From NCBI GenBank assembly GCA_001781025.1, contig MFJZ01000058.1, positions 34,583-83,526 of the forward strand: DNA of 48,944 nucleotides. Reading direction: 5' to 3'. Each line of letters starts with the position of its first letter. Position 1 is the first letter of the stretch. Of the stretch, positions 33,199-42,233 are shown piece after piece. The notes beneath the pieces were generated by a model, which was given only the letters and a program-made list of their open reading frames with translations, was not told the DNA's origin and made no database searches. Position numbers and translations under genes: made by a program. Source of the stretch: Candidatus Gottesmanbacteria bacterium RIFCSPLOWO2_01_FULL_49_10. Lineage in GTDB: Bacteria > Patescibacteriota > Microgenomatia > UBA10105 > UBA927.

Positions 33199-33885
33199 TT
33201 ACTCCGACAACCTGCACCGGAGAAGTGTCCAAAGCGCGACGACGCCATCGCGCCACGTCAACTTTTTCCCTTCCGAAAACTTGCGACCGAAGTAGGAAAT
33301 CGGTACCTCATAAATCTGGTGCCCGGCTTTAAGGACGTTAGCCGTAAATTCAGGTTCAAAATCAAACCGCCGCGCATGAATCGTCATATCGTCGACAACA
33401 CCACGCCTGAACGCTTTGTACCCTGTCTCCATGTCTGTAATGTTCGTATTAAAGAGAACATTGGTAACCAATGTCACAAACTTATTTCCCATCGCATAGA
33501 GGTACATCGTGGACAGATGCGGGCCTAAAAATCGCGACCCGTAGACGACCGTCACCCGCGTGTCGGCAAACGGCTCAAGAAGCTTGGGATAATCGGAAGG
33601 GTTATACTCGAGATCCGCATCTTGGAGAAGGATCACCTCTCCGTGTGCGCGCATCAAACCCTGGGCAACCGCAGCGCCTTTCCCCTGATTGAGAGGCATA
33701 CAAACGATGATTGCCTTCTTTTGCCATGATGCCAGAACCTCTGGAGTCTTATCGGTCGATCCGTCGTCGACCACGATTACCTGCCTTTTCCATCTGTCAA
33801 GTTTTACCGAAAAAACGCGCCTCAGCACTTCTCCGACGGTTGCGCCTTCGTTGTAAACGGGAATGATAATCGATACGGTGTTCAT
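33199..33885 (-). CDS. GT2, polyprenyl-phosphate sugar synthase (DPM1) type
   Basis: Short GT2 of 228 residues: VSIIIPVYNEGATV at 4-17, VVDDGSTDKT at 38-47, NQGKGAAVAQGL near 66-77, metal-binding DADLEYNP at 89-96, GSRF and METGYKAFRR. This is the standard DPM1 set, without membrane helices. It would make polyprenyl-phosphate mannose or glucose for the GT-C enzymes; the adjacent upstream gene is a PIG-V-like GT-C, a natural user of polyprenyl-phosphate mannose. It starts 12 bases after that gene's stop. Confidence 0.88.
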   Translation of the reverse strand: MNTVSIIIPVYNEGATVGEVLRRVFSVKLDRWKRQVIVVDDGSTDKTPEVLASWQKKAIIVCMPLNQGKGAAVAQGLMRAHGEVILLQDADLEYNPSDYPKLLEPFADTRVTVVYGSRFLGPHLSTMYLYAMGNKFVTLVTNVLFNTNITDMETGYKAFRRGVVDDMTIHARRFDFEPEFTANVLKAGHQIYEVPISYFGRKFSEGKKLTWRDGVVALWTLLRCRLSE

Positions 33886-33897
33886 AGTATACTCGAA

Positions 33898-34992
33898 TTA
33901 TCCGACAAAATAACCCTGAAGGTAAAGAGCTGCTCCCATGATAAAAACAGATATACTCACGAGTGCATAGACAAAATAAAATTTTCGTGACGAAAAGGAT
34001 GAAAGAATCAAAAAAAGCGGGATGGCACAGAGCATATATCGTGGTACTGACGAAAGAGTTCCCGTAAGGGCCGGGACAACCAGAACTGCCCCAGAATAAA
34101 ATAAGTACGAAGCGTCCCACCCTGCCCTCCATCCCCTGTACAACACCCACATGCCAAACAGAAAGGCGGTAAGCTCAAAAAACGCGACTGCCCAGACGGG
34201 CGAATCTGGCACAACCGTAGTCAAAATTTTCCCATAACGCCAAAGTACCTGAGGAGGAAGGACAATAGTTCCCCCGGTCCTTCCTGCGCCAAAGGCAGGT
34301 TGTGCATGAATGAATGCAATCGGGTCGCCGACAGCATACTGCAAATATATCATATACGCTACCAGTCCAAGGGGTATAAGCAATAAGGAAAGCATATGTC
34401 TCGCATGGATTCGGTAACCGTATACTTTTATATATTCATACCCCGAAATAACCAGCAAAAATACACCAAATAGTCTCGTTAGGCTTGCGAGGAACCCCAA
34501 TATCCCCGCAAGAACAAAACGGTGCTTTTTCGTGGCAAAAATAACAACAGTTGCAAATAGAAAATAAAGACTCTCAGTGTAGGTCGCAGCGAAAAAGAAG
34601 CTTGTGGGAAATACGAGAAGCAGGATGACCGCGCGAAGCGGTTTAGCCCGATCCGTCAATTTTGCTAATCGGTAAAAGACGAGAAGTCCTACAAAAAACG
34701 AGGCATTGGATATGATGAGCGCAGATAACGCGTAAGACGTGTTGGCGATGCGGGAGATAAATTGTATGATAAGTGGATACAGGGGGAAAAAAGCTTGCTC
34801 AAATTGTACATACCCGTTTTCTGCAATAGACAAATAATGGACGCCATCCATGTTTGCCCATGGCGTCGGTCCCAAAAAACCCTGTCTCAGGGAAATGATG
34901 TGCGGCGCGAGAGAGGATATTCCGATTAAAAAAAGTTTCCACAGGAGATAGATGCTGCCGATACATGCTGCGTCACGAAATAGTTGTTTCAT
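33898..34992 (-). CDS. PIG-V-like GT-C mannosyltransferase
   Basis: Membrane protein of 364 residues with about 9-10 helices. The first outside loop has WANMDGVHYLSIAENGY (45-61), carrying Asp49 and His52, and QAFFPLYP. That is the PIG-V/GPI mannosyltransferase II-like pattern, which uses polyprenyl-phosphate mannose. The ATG at 34992 lies within the end of the GT4 gene and is preferred over a GTG at 35010. Next to a DPM1-like GT2, it forms a donor-plus-transferase pair. Acceptor unknown (lipid, protein or glycan). Confidence 0.78.
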   Translation of the reverse strand: MKQLFRDAACIGSIYLLWKLFLIGISSLAPHIISLRQGFLGPTPWANMDGVHYLSIAENGYVQFEQAFFPLYPLIIQFISRIANTSYALSALIISNASFFVGLLVFYRLAKLTDRAKPLRAVILLLVFPTSFFFAATYTESLYFLFATVVIFATKKHRFVLAGILGFLASLTRLFGVFLLVISGYEYIKVYGYRIHARHMLSLLLIPLGLVAYMIYLQYAVGDPIAFIHAQPAFGAGRTGGTIVLPPQVLWRYGKILTTVVPDSPVWAVAFFELTAFLFGMWVLYRGWRAGWDASYLFYSGAVLVVPALTGTLSSVPRYMLCAIPLFLILSSFSSRKFYFVYALVSISVFIMGAALYLQGYFVG

Positions 34993-36025
34993 AACTTTTG
35001 ACTGTCTCACTCGCCACGCGCCTCCAGCTAAACTGTTTTACCCATTCCATGCCCTTTCGTGCGGCTTCTGATCGATCGCTCTCCCTCATGTCAATGACGG
35101 CTCTAATTTTCGTTGCGATATCTTCTATGTCTCGTGGATCTATCACAAATGAAGGACCGGCAATTTCCGCTAAACTTGCTTCTCGTGAACAAACGACCGG
35201 TGTCCCGCATGCCAATGCCTCAAGCACGGGTAATCCAAAACCCTCATAAAACGATGGCTGTACATACACGGTAGCCAGAGAATATACTGCCGGAAGATCC
35301 TCTGGCTTGATATACCCAGGATGGATAACTGCTTCTCCCATATTCATTGACGCGATAAGCTCATTGATGCGAGATACTTCTGAAATAGCCCTCTTTTGAA
35401 ATGCTTCACCCGCGAGCACCAGGAGAGTTTTCTCGTTTTTGTTTCTCCGAAGGATGGCAAATGCGCGAATCAGACCTTCGACATTTTTATTCCAATTTAC
35501 ATCGCCAACGTAAAGGATAAATCGCTCCGGCAAGTGGTACTTTGCTTTAATATTATGCAGTAATGAAGCGTTATGAATCGGATGAAAGCTCGGCGACGGA
35601 GCAAGATATATGACGTCAATCTTCATCGCTTGTATTCCCGCGATTCGTTCTATGTCTTGTCTCGAGGCTTTAGAATCCACAATGAGCCTATTGAGTCGGG
35701 ATAAACTCCATCTTTGGATGATCCACTTTACGCTCCCACGGATTCCTGCCGGAAAATGTTTCGGAAACACAAGCGGGATGAGGTCGTGCACTGTCACGAC
35801 CGTAGGTTTATCATAGAAAAGGGGCAACGTAATAAAGAATGGATCAAAATACGGGTAATGTATGAGCTCAACATCATTGGGTATCTTTTGTCCTCGAGTA
35901 AAAAAGTAATACAAATGATTGTTTTCATGCTCCTGCAACGCTTCTATCAATAATTTTGTATACATACCCACACCCCGATTCCGGTGACCGGTATGAAGTG
36001 GAGTGATATCTATGGCAATGTTCAT
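34973..36025 (-). CDS. GT4 mannosyltransferase-like glycosyltransferase
   Basis: GT-B fold retaining transferase, 350 residues. N-terminal MNIAIDITPLHTGHRNRGVG is typical of GT4 mannosyltransferases of O-antigen and S-layer glycan loci. VTVHDLIPLVFP near 78-89, LYVGDVNWNKNVEGLI near 175-190, HPGYI and the E-x7-E motif in YEGFGLPVLEALACGTP are all present. Cytoplasmic. First gene of an eight-gene minus operon that includes the flippase and RfbE. The downstream PIG-V-like gene begins inside its 3' end. Confidence 0.9.
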   Translation of the reverse strand: MNIAIDITPLHTGHRNRGVGMYTKLLIEALQEHENNHLYYFFTRGQKIPNDVELIHYPYFDPFFITLPLFYDKPTVVTVHDLIPLVFPKHFPAGIRGSVKWIIQRWSLSRLNRLIVDSKASRQDIERIAGIQAMKIDVIYLAPSPSFHPIHNASLLHNIKAKYHLPERFILYVGDVNWNKNVEGLIRAFAILRRNKNEKTLLVLAGEAFQKRAISEVSRINELIASMNMGEAVIHPGYIKPEDLPAVYSLATVYVQPSFYEGFGLPVLEALACGTPVVCSREASLAEIAGPSFVIDPRDIEDIATKIRAVIDMRESDRSEAARKGMEWVKQFSWRRVASETVKSYETTIS

Positions 36026-36036
36026 ATCTATTAATC

Positions 36037-36065
36037 AGTATAGACGAAGAAAACAACCAAAACAA
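36037..36065 (-). promoter_or_regulatory. Promoter of the 36025 operon, near-leaderless
   Basis: On the minus strand TTGTTT (36065-36060), 17 bases, TATACT (36042-36037). The -10 ends 11 bases before the ATG at 36025, so the leader should be about 4-5 bases. It shares the 93-base spacer with the divergent promoter at 36100-36108. Confidence 0.5.
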
Positions 36066-36099
36066 ACTGCCAAAAAAATATTTGGTGACAAATACATTG

Positions 36100-36108
36100 T
36101 GTTACAAT
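36100..36108 (+). promoter_or_regulatory. Extended -10 promoter of the 36119 operon, near-leaderless
   Basis: TGTTACAAT is an extended -10 ending 10 bases before the ATG at 36119. The upstream TTTGGTGACA region has no clear -35 at proper spacing. A leader of about 3-4 bases is predicted. Confidence 0.5.
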
Positions 36109-36118
36109 ACCTCCAATT

Positions 36119-37105
36119 ATGTCACACCCTTTCCGCGAAGCCCATGTTCTCATAACTGGCGGATTAGGATTTATTGGCAGTAACCTCGCCATTGCGCTCG
36201 TCAAAAAAGGAGCAATCGTAACTATTGTTGACAACCTCACTCCCAACCAGGGCGGTAATCTGTTCAACATCAATCCCATCAAAAAAAGTGTCACTGTAGA
36301 CCACAACGATATTCGCAACGTTTCCGCTATGACGAAACTCGTAAAAGGTAAACAATATATTTTCCATTTAGCCCGGCAAACTGATCATGTATTAAGCCAA
36401 CGAGACCCGTTTCTTGATATAGACGTAAATATTCGCGGAACGACAATCATTCTTGAGGCATGCAAAAAAAACAACCAACAGGTAAAGTTTATCTATACCG
36501 GGACCCGCGGCCAATATGGCAAAGCCGTGAAGTTGCCGGTTTCCGAAGATGCACCGACAAACCCAAAAGGCATCTATGAAATCACCAATCTCGCAGCAGA
36601 AAAAATTGTCCGCGTTTACCACGATATTCATGGCATCCGCTCCGTCATGCTCCGACTCACCAATATCTATGGGCCGCGCTCACAGATGAAACATGATCGC
36701 TTTGGCGTCGTCAACTGGTTTGTCCGCCTTGCTCTCGATGGAACGCCAATCAGCGTATTCGGTGACGGGCAACTAAAAAGAGACTTTTTATATATTGACG
36801 ATACGATTGATGCCATGCTTGGAGTAGCGGCCTGCAACGAGTGTTATGGAGAAATTTTAAACATCGGTAAGGAAAAGCCGGAAACATTTCTCCACCTGGC
36901 CAAAACAATCGTACAATTATCCGAACAGGGATCGTACATGATGACCCCGTTTACCAAAGAACGCGCGATCCAAGAACCGGGACATTTCGCCAGTGATATC
37001 ACGAAAATCCATAGACTCACCGGTTGGAGTCCCACGACTACGCTCATCACCGGACTTACCAAAACGCTTACATATTACAAAAAATATAAAAAACACTACT
37101 GGTAA
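36119..37105 (+). CDS. Extended SDR lacking the catalytic lysine
   Basis: Sugar-nucleotide SDR of 328 residues with a normal NAD site (TGGLGFIGSN at 13-22) but a changed active site. The Tyr-x3-Lys motif reads Tyr153-EIT-Asn157, and the upstream Ser/Thr region is YTGTRGQYG (126-134). The codons at 36575-36589 are unambiguous in the sequence given. The C-terminal half (RLTNIYGPRS, RDFLYIDDTIDA, NIGKEKPET) is ordinary. Without the lysine, classical hydride chemistry should be weakened; the protein may use a different residue, do an epimerisation by another route, or be a binding protein. It starts the two-gene plus operon with a GT2. Confidence 0.78.
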   Translation: MSHPFREAHVLITGGLGFIGSNLAIALVKKGAIVTIVDNLTPNQGGNLFNINPIKKSVTVDHNDIRNVSAMTKLVKGKQYIFHLARQTDHVLSQRDPFLDIDVNIRGTTIILEACKKNNQQVKFIYTGTRGQYGKAVKLPVSEDAPTNPKGIYEITNLAAEKIVRVYHDIHGIRSVMLRLTNIYGPRSQMKHDRFGVVNWFVRLALDGTPISVFGDGQLKRDFLYIDDTIDAMLGVAACNECYGEILNIGKEKPETFLHLAKTIVQLSEQGSYMMTPFTKERAIQEPGHFASDITKIHRLTGWSPTTTLITGLTKTLTYYKKYKKHYW

Positions 37106-37108
37106 ATC

Positions 37109-37798
37109 ATGAAATCCGTATCATTCCTCATCCCCGCTTATAATGATGAAGCAACTATTGCAACGCAGATTATAGAAGCCCGCTCCGTCGGCATAAAACT
37201 CGGCATTCCGTTTGAAATTATCGTAATCAATGATTGTAGCGAAGACCAAACAGCCCAAATCCTGACGAGCCTCGCCAAACGCTTCCGGGAACTGCGAGTA
37301 CTCACGCATACAGTAAACAAAGGATATGGAACAACGATCAAAGAACTCTACTATACTGCAAAAAGGGAGTGGCTCTTCACGATCCCCGGCGACTATCAGG
37401 TGCAAGCCAAAGAACTACTCAAGCTCTTACCCCACGAGAGAAGTGCGGATATGATACTCGGGTGGCGCACCAACCGGAACGATGATGGAATGAGACAATA
37501 TCAGTCACGCATCTACAATTGGATCATCCCCCTCCTCTTTGACACAAAAACTCATGATGTAAACACGGTCCGCCTGATGAGGTCGCGGATCATGAAATCA
37601 GTGATTCTTCGCGGCACATCAGCATTTACCGATGCCGAGCTTATTATTAAAGCAAAACGGCTGGGATTTACGATCAAGGAAATCCCAATCGGTCATCGAC
37701 ACAGGCACGGTGGGACAGGAACAGGTGACGGCGGAAAACTTCACGTAATACTACCCACCGTCTGGGAAATGCTGCTCCTCGTGTTTGGACACCTATAA
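37109..37798 (+). CDS. GT2, polyprenyl-phosphate sugar synthase-like
   Basis: Short GT2 of 229 residues. VSFLIPAYNDEATI at 4-17, VINDCSEDQT at 39-48, NKGYGTTIKELY near 70-81; the metal motif is PGDYQVQ at 93-99, the PGD variant seen in some DPM1 relatives. LGWRTNRNDDGMR and HRHGGTGTG near the end match that subgroup. It starts 3 bases after the SDR stop, so the two are co-transcribed. It might transfer the sugar made by that SDR to polyprenyl phosphate (inference). Convergent with the next gene after 6 bases. Confidence 0.82.
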   Translation: MKSVSFLIPAYNDEATIATQIIEARSVGIKLGIPFEIIVINDCSEDQTAQILTSLAKRFRELRVLTHTVNKGYGTTIKELYYTAKREWLFTIPGDYQVQAKELLKLLPHERSADMILGWRTNRNDDGMRQYQSRIYNWIIPLLFDTKTHDVNTVRLMRSRIMKSVILRGTSAFTDAELIIKAKRLGFTIKEIPIGHRHRHGGTGTGDGGKLHVILPTVWEMLLLVFGHL

Positions 37799-37804
37799 AA
37801 AGCA

Positions 37805-39376
37805 CTAATTTCTATGCTTTCGCAGCACCGGAAAACAAATCAACCACAATATACAGGCCAATGAAAATATGTCCGCGGCCAGACGAAGCGGAGTTTCACC
37901 AAAACTTACGGCTATGCTGTGATCTCCTTTGGGAACCGACACCGTAATCATCCCTTTCTCATCCGGCTGAACTGATGAGCTCTTGCCATCTATGGCTACG
38001 CGCCAACCCGGATAGTAAGCGACGTGGACACGCACCATCGCGTCAGTAGTCAAGCGGGTATCTCCTGTAAACGTCGCCACGCCCTCACGTCTCATAATAA
38101 CAGATCCGTCACCGCTAACTATTTCCATGCGTTCCTTCGGCCTATTTGGCTGCCATAACATCCAGCGTGTACTGAAAAAATTTCCCAATGACGACGTGCC
38201 GTCAGTAAATTCGCTACGTGAAAGATAGTATTGATCATCCCGGCTGGCATAGACAACAGGCTTGGTGTAAGAAAAACCTGCGGCAATGGCAAATATCACA
38301 AATGCAATAACGATGACCCTATTATGCGTCGTAGATATAGTATAGGTTGCTAAAAAGCCAGAAACTGGCATCATAAACGACAAAAGACGCCATGGGTACT
38401 GCAAAAACTGAAGTGGACGGATAATCTCCCACAAAGGTATCGACATCTCCTGCATAAGCACAAATGAAGCTAAATTGCACAGAAGAAACAGAAGTGCTAT
38501 TGACTTCATGGGGTTTTTCGGATGTTTTACCACCAAAATTACCGCTATAAGTGCGACAGCCATAGGGACGACTCCAATCTGATACGACATTTCATTAAAC
38601 ACAAAATCCTTCCCAGAAAAACCAGTTCCCCAGGAAGGAACCAGGAGCTGACTAAGGTCAGGAAAGTGATCTTTGAAATTCACGGTATTAAGCCCGACGA
38701 CAAATGACCGCTCCAGGAGTGCCGGTAACCAAAAATAGGTTGCCAATACTATTCCGATCAGTATAAAAACAAGTGCCTGTCTACTGCGAATACTCGCGTA
38801 CAGTATAAGAAACGGCAAAAAGAGTATCGACAAAATATTATGACTCACGATGATGCCACAAATACCCGCGGCTAAGAGTCGTTTATTTCCGTTCTCTATG
38901 AAAAAAAGACAGCTCATTAAAAACGCGATTGCCCAAACTTCTCCGACCGAACCACGCACAAAAATGTCGACAAACCAATACGGCACGAATGCAAAAACGA
39001 CTGATCCTGCCAAGGCGCTTCTTCTATCAAACATCTTCTGTAACCATTGGAAACAAAAGACATTCGCAACGACATAACCCGTCGCCAGGGTCAACTTGAG
39101 TGAATCAACTAAATTCCATCCCATCTGGTGGAAGAGGACGCCCACGTAATTAGGAAATGGATAAAAAAAATTAAAGAGTGGTAATCCGAACTTGCTGTTT
39201 AGGTCAGGAGCCCACCTCGGGAACCAATATCCATTCAAAAGCATTGTCCCAAATTCATGAATTCTCATGAGATGGTATTCACCATCGTGTGTCGGGATGA
39301 AACCGGAAATAAATAACCACCGTATCGCAATAACCACGAAAACCAAATGGACGAATGGATATACTTTTGTTTTCAT
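37805..39376 (-). CDS. 6-pyruvoyl-tetrahydropterin synthase-related membrane protein (GT-C-like)
   Basis: 523 residues with about 11 membrane helices; no PTPS activity is implied, only the Pfam name. The first outside loop has FIPTHDGEYHLMR (27-39), with His30, Asp31 and His35, and PRWAPDLNSKFGLPLFNFFYP follows; RGSVGEVWA lies near 138. The C-terminal outside part has YYPGWRVAIDG, the YfhO-like 'GW' motif, and a last helix. A paralogue at 45821-47518 has the same parts. Likely a polyprenyl-dependent glycosyltransferase (inference). The ATG at 39376 overlaps the preceding stop (ATGA). Confidence 0.75.
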   Translation of the reverse strand: MKTKVYPFVHLVFVVIAIRWLFISGFIPTHDGEYHLMRIHEFGTMLLNGYWFPRWAPDLNSKFGLPLFNFFYPFPNYVGVLFHQMGWNLVDSLKLTLATGYVVANVFCFQWLQKMFDRRSALAGSVVFAFVPYWFVDIFVRGSVGEVWAIAFLMSCLFFIENGNKRLLAAGICGIIVSHNILSILFLPFLILYASIRSRQALVFILIGIVLATYFWLPALLERSFVVGLNTVNFKDHFPDLSQLLVPSWGTGFSGKDFVFNEMSYQIGVVPMAVALIAVILVVKHPKNPMKSIALLFLLCNLASFVLMQEMSIPLWEIIRPLQFLQYPWRLLSFMMPVSGFLATYTISTTHNRVIVIAFVIFAIAAGFSYTKPVVYASRDDQYYLSRSEFTDGTSSLGNFFSTRWMLWQPNRPKERMEIVSGDGSVIMRREGVATFTGDTRLTTDAMVRVHVAYYPGWRVAIDGKSSSVQPDEKGMITVSVPKGDHSIAVSFGETPLRLAADIFSLACILWLICFPVLRKHRN

Positions 39377-40620
39377 GGATTGAGAGCGCGTATGCCCGTA
39401 TAATAAATCCAAAGAGAAAATACGACCCCGAGAGAAAAAACCGCGTTCGTCTTTCCTTTCATGCCAAACACGCAAAGAAGAAGGAGGGGCAGGACGATAT
39501 CAAGGCTATATCGGTAGCCAAATTGCATCCATCCGGTGCTATATAAAAATAGACTTGGTGACATCGTAGCGACCGACGCAAACCACAATGATAACCTATA
39601 CGGATCAAGAGTAAAACGCCCTCGATAGGAAAAAAATGGTTTGGCCAAGATAATGGCAAAAAACCCGGGACTCAGAAAAAAAATTGAGTTACCTTCCAGG
39701 GAAAAACGCAGCTTCACTCCGTGATCATAGATGATTGCAGGTACCTCAAAAAGGAAGTACCAGATATTATGACGCAAGTTTGTCCATGACATTATCCCCT
39801 GAGACAATCGAATAGACGCAAGGTATGGGGCTTCCTGAATATATCTATAACCATATTCAAATGGATTTTCAAATCGAAGGTAATTATAAAAGAAAAATAA
39901 GAGAGAAAACAGACCCAAAGGAAGACCAAATATCACGATACCCCGCACGACAACGCGCTTAAAAGAAGATATCGACCATCCTTTAGTATGCACATATTGA
40001 ACCAGATACAATACCGCCGGTATACTCACGAGTAACACCATCGTCGCTCGACCCAAAAGGGTTATAGAAAAAAGACCGACGGAAAGGAGATAGTCCAGAG
40101 TTTTCCGTTTCTTTTTGAATATCACTGCGATCCCAAGTATGCTAAACGTCGTCGTCACCATCTGGTCCACATGCCAGGAACTCCCGAGGGTCCCGACATA
40201 AAACTGTGCAGTGCCAAATGCAAAAAAGGTAAGAAATACGAAAATGTCAAAGAGGGACATTTCGGGAAAAAATTCTCTTCGTATGCGAAGAAGCAGAACA
40301 GAGACGACGAGGACATTGATACTCGCAAAAAGAACAGTCAGGTAAATAGCTGGGACATATCTACCGGCCGCAACCTGCATAGGTATAAGAAACATTGCTG
40401 CCAAAATCCCCCAGGGGGCATACCAGCGGCCTTTGTAGAAGATAAGGTCGTATCGACTTGACGGATCTGGTATATCTAAACGAAACGAGGATAATGCTTT
40501 GGCCAACGGATTTAAATGATCCAGCTCCCATCGGGGAATATACGTAAACTTCGTCGCGACCCCCAAATATACTATAAAAACAAACAGAAATAATGCTGCC
40601 CCAATGATTGTTCGTCTCAT
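39373..40620 (-). CDS. GT-C-like multi-spanning membrane protein
   Basis: 415 residues, about 10 membrane helices. The first loop reads YIPRWELDHLNPLAKAL (27-43) with acidic residues, then RYDLIFYKGRWYAPWG, a pattern seen in GT39-like membrane glycosyltransferases that act outside the membrane. HVDQM near 150 may add to the active site. No close named family is recognised. It overlaps its upstream neighbour by 4 bases (ATG at 40620 against a stop at 40617) and its downstream neighbour by ATGA, so it belongs firmly to the right-hand GT-C operon. Confidence 0.65.
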   Translation of the reverse strand: MRRTIIGAALFLFVFIVYLGVATKFTYIPRWELDHLNPLAKALSSFRLDIPDPSSRYDLIFYKGRWYAPWGILAAMFLIPMQVAAGRYVPAIYLTVLFASINVLVVSVLLLRIRREFFPEMSLFDIFVFLTFFAFGTAQFYVGTLGSSWHVDQMVTTTFSILGIAVIFKKKRKTLDYLLSVGLFSITLLGRATMVLLVSIPAVLYLVQYVHTKGWSISSFKRVVVRGIVIFGLPLGLFSLLFFFYNYLRFENPFEYGYRYIQEAPYLASIRLSQGIMSWTNLRHNIWYFLFEVPAIIYDHGVKLRFSLEGNSIFFLSPGFFAIILAKPFFSYRGRFTLDPYRLSLWFASVATMSPSLFLYSTGWMQFGYRYSLDIVLPLLLLCVFGMKGKTNAVFSLGVVFSLWIYYTGIRALNP

Positions 40621-42233
40621 AGTTTGTATACGATGACGTGAGCGTCTCGGTAAACGACGGACAAGGTATTCTCCAATACTGTTTTACTCCCTAGAGAAAA
40701 TAAGCCCTGTCCAGGATCAGTAGAAACTGCGATGTAATCAATCTTTTCTTGCCTCATTTTGCCCAGAATTACTGCGTCGTTAGCTTGGGAGAAAAGGGCT
40801 ATATTTTTCTCCCGAACGCTAGTATTGTATCCCATGACGGATGTGTAATATGAATGACCGAGATAGTTTTTTCGGCCGGCCATTGTCACCGGGTCATACA
40901 ATTCCTGATGCGCGAGAAATATAGAATCGGGGTCTGTCTGGGTTTTAATCCATTGAATGAATGGCTGCGATGAAGCGTCGAAAACATACCATTGGAAATC
41001 GTTTTTCACTGCCATGAGATTTAATATTCCAGAAGCAATAAGAAGGAATACCGTCATGGCGGTCGTTAATTTCCAATATGTGTTATGAGCCCATAGCAAA
41101 ACCAGAAGACGTGCAAGGTAAAAATTTGATAACACGAGAAAGTAGTTAATGAGAGAATGATTGTGCTCTATCCGAAAACTAAATTGAAAAATATTTGCCA
41201 GAATAAACAGGGCCAAGAACGAAAAAAAGAATAGTCGCTGGCCACTCCTTACTATATAGACCGCAATGGGAAGTAAAAGTATGGCAATTCCCAAATTCCA
41301 GCCCCAGTATGAGGTAAATCCCACCAAGGACAACGGTCTTGGGCTTAAAAAGCCGGGATTGAACCATGCATTGCGAACCAGTTCCGGGCGTTCCCCTATA
41401 ATCTGGATCATGTGGAACCCGGAAAAAATAAGCACAGAAACCAGGAGTATCGACAGCTCTTTAAGACGCTTAAGCCAAGTAAACAGAAAAACTAAAATTA
41501 CCACTGTTCCAAAAAAGATAAGACCATGAACCCTCGAAGACAATCCCAGGACAAAACCAGTAAGAAGTAGTTCCTTCACAGAGAGCCTCTCATGCTGCAA
41601 AAGCCTGGGCACAAGTCTATACAGAATACCCAACGCCAGAGCCAACCCAACAATAAGATGTCTCTGGTTGAGATATGGCGCAAGAGTAAAATAAATAGAT
41701 ATCAGAGATCCGTCAAATGGCCCTTTATGTATATAATCAGGAAGGTACCACAGATCGTGAAAGAGCAAAAAAGAAATTGGTCTGGTCCGGAAGAACTCGA
41801 TAAACGATAGCGTGCTCGGAAAAATGAACAACAACACGGACAACATACCCAGCAGAACACTTTTCCCGAATAATCGCTGCGGGAACAGATAAAGAAGAAA
41901 CAAAAGGATGGCAAACGCTATAGCACTTATTCCATTGTATGCGATGTCAATTCTCACTCCGACTTTTTCTAGAAATCCGGTCAACATGTCAACCCTGTAG
42001 TGATATAGCAGCCCTTTGCCCGGAAAAAACGGTGACTGAGGATTTAGATAATTTTTCCCCCATGAAAACGACCGAATAAGAGATATGTGGAGACCAAAAT
42101 CTCCGACCTCGTGTCGCGCGACGCGAAATTGGTGCAGGCGTACGTCGTACCCGAAGGATTTTGCCATAAGCCACCAGGAAAAAATGAAAAACAACATGAA
42201 CAACAGCACGTTAAAGCTTTTTGAGAATGGCAT
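40617..42233 (-). CDS. GT-C-like membrane protein with extracytoplasmic tail
   Basis: 538 residues with about 11-12 membrane helices. The first loop has HEVGDFGLHISLIRSFSWG (41-59), containing an Asp and a His as in GT-C enzymes, then FFPGKGLLYHYRVDML. The last 100 residues are outside, with LAHQELYDPVTMAGRKNYLGHSYY, a form seen after the helices in many bacterial GT-C proteins. The sugar is unknown. Its start overlaps the end of the GT87-like gene by 23 bases. Confidence 0.68.
   Translation of the reverse strand: MPFSKSFNVLLFMLFFIFSWWLMAKSFGYDVRLHQFRVARHEVGDFGLHISLIRSFSWGKNYLNPQSPFFPGKGLLYHYRVDMLTGFLEKVGVRIDIAYNGISAIAFAILLFLLYLFPQRLFGKSVLLGMLSVLLFIFPSTLSFIEFFRTRPISFLLFHDLWYLPDYIHKGPFDGSLISIYFTLAPYLNQRHLIVGLALALGILYRLVPRLLQHERLSVKELLLTGFVLGLSSRVHGLIFFGTVVILVFLFTWLKRLKELSILLVSVLIFSGFHMIQIIGERPELVRNAWFNPGFLSPRPLSLVGFTSYWGWNLGIAILLLPIAVYIVRSGQRLFFFSFLALFILANIFQFSFRIEHNHSLINYFLVLSNFYLARLLVLLWAHNTYWKLTTAMTVFLLIASGILNLMAVKNDFQWYVFDASSQPFIQWIKTQTDPDSIFLAHQELYDPVTMAGRKNYLGHSYYTSVMGYNTSVREKNIALFSQANDAVILGKMRQEKIDYIAVSTDPGQGLFSLGSKTVLENTLSVVYRDAHVIVYKL

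Noticed and set aside
33886..33897. TATACT directly before the ATG at 33885 as a promoter
   Set aside because: It ends next to the start codon, so transcription would begin inside the gene; this is an internal operon gene.
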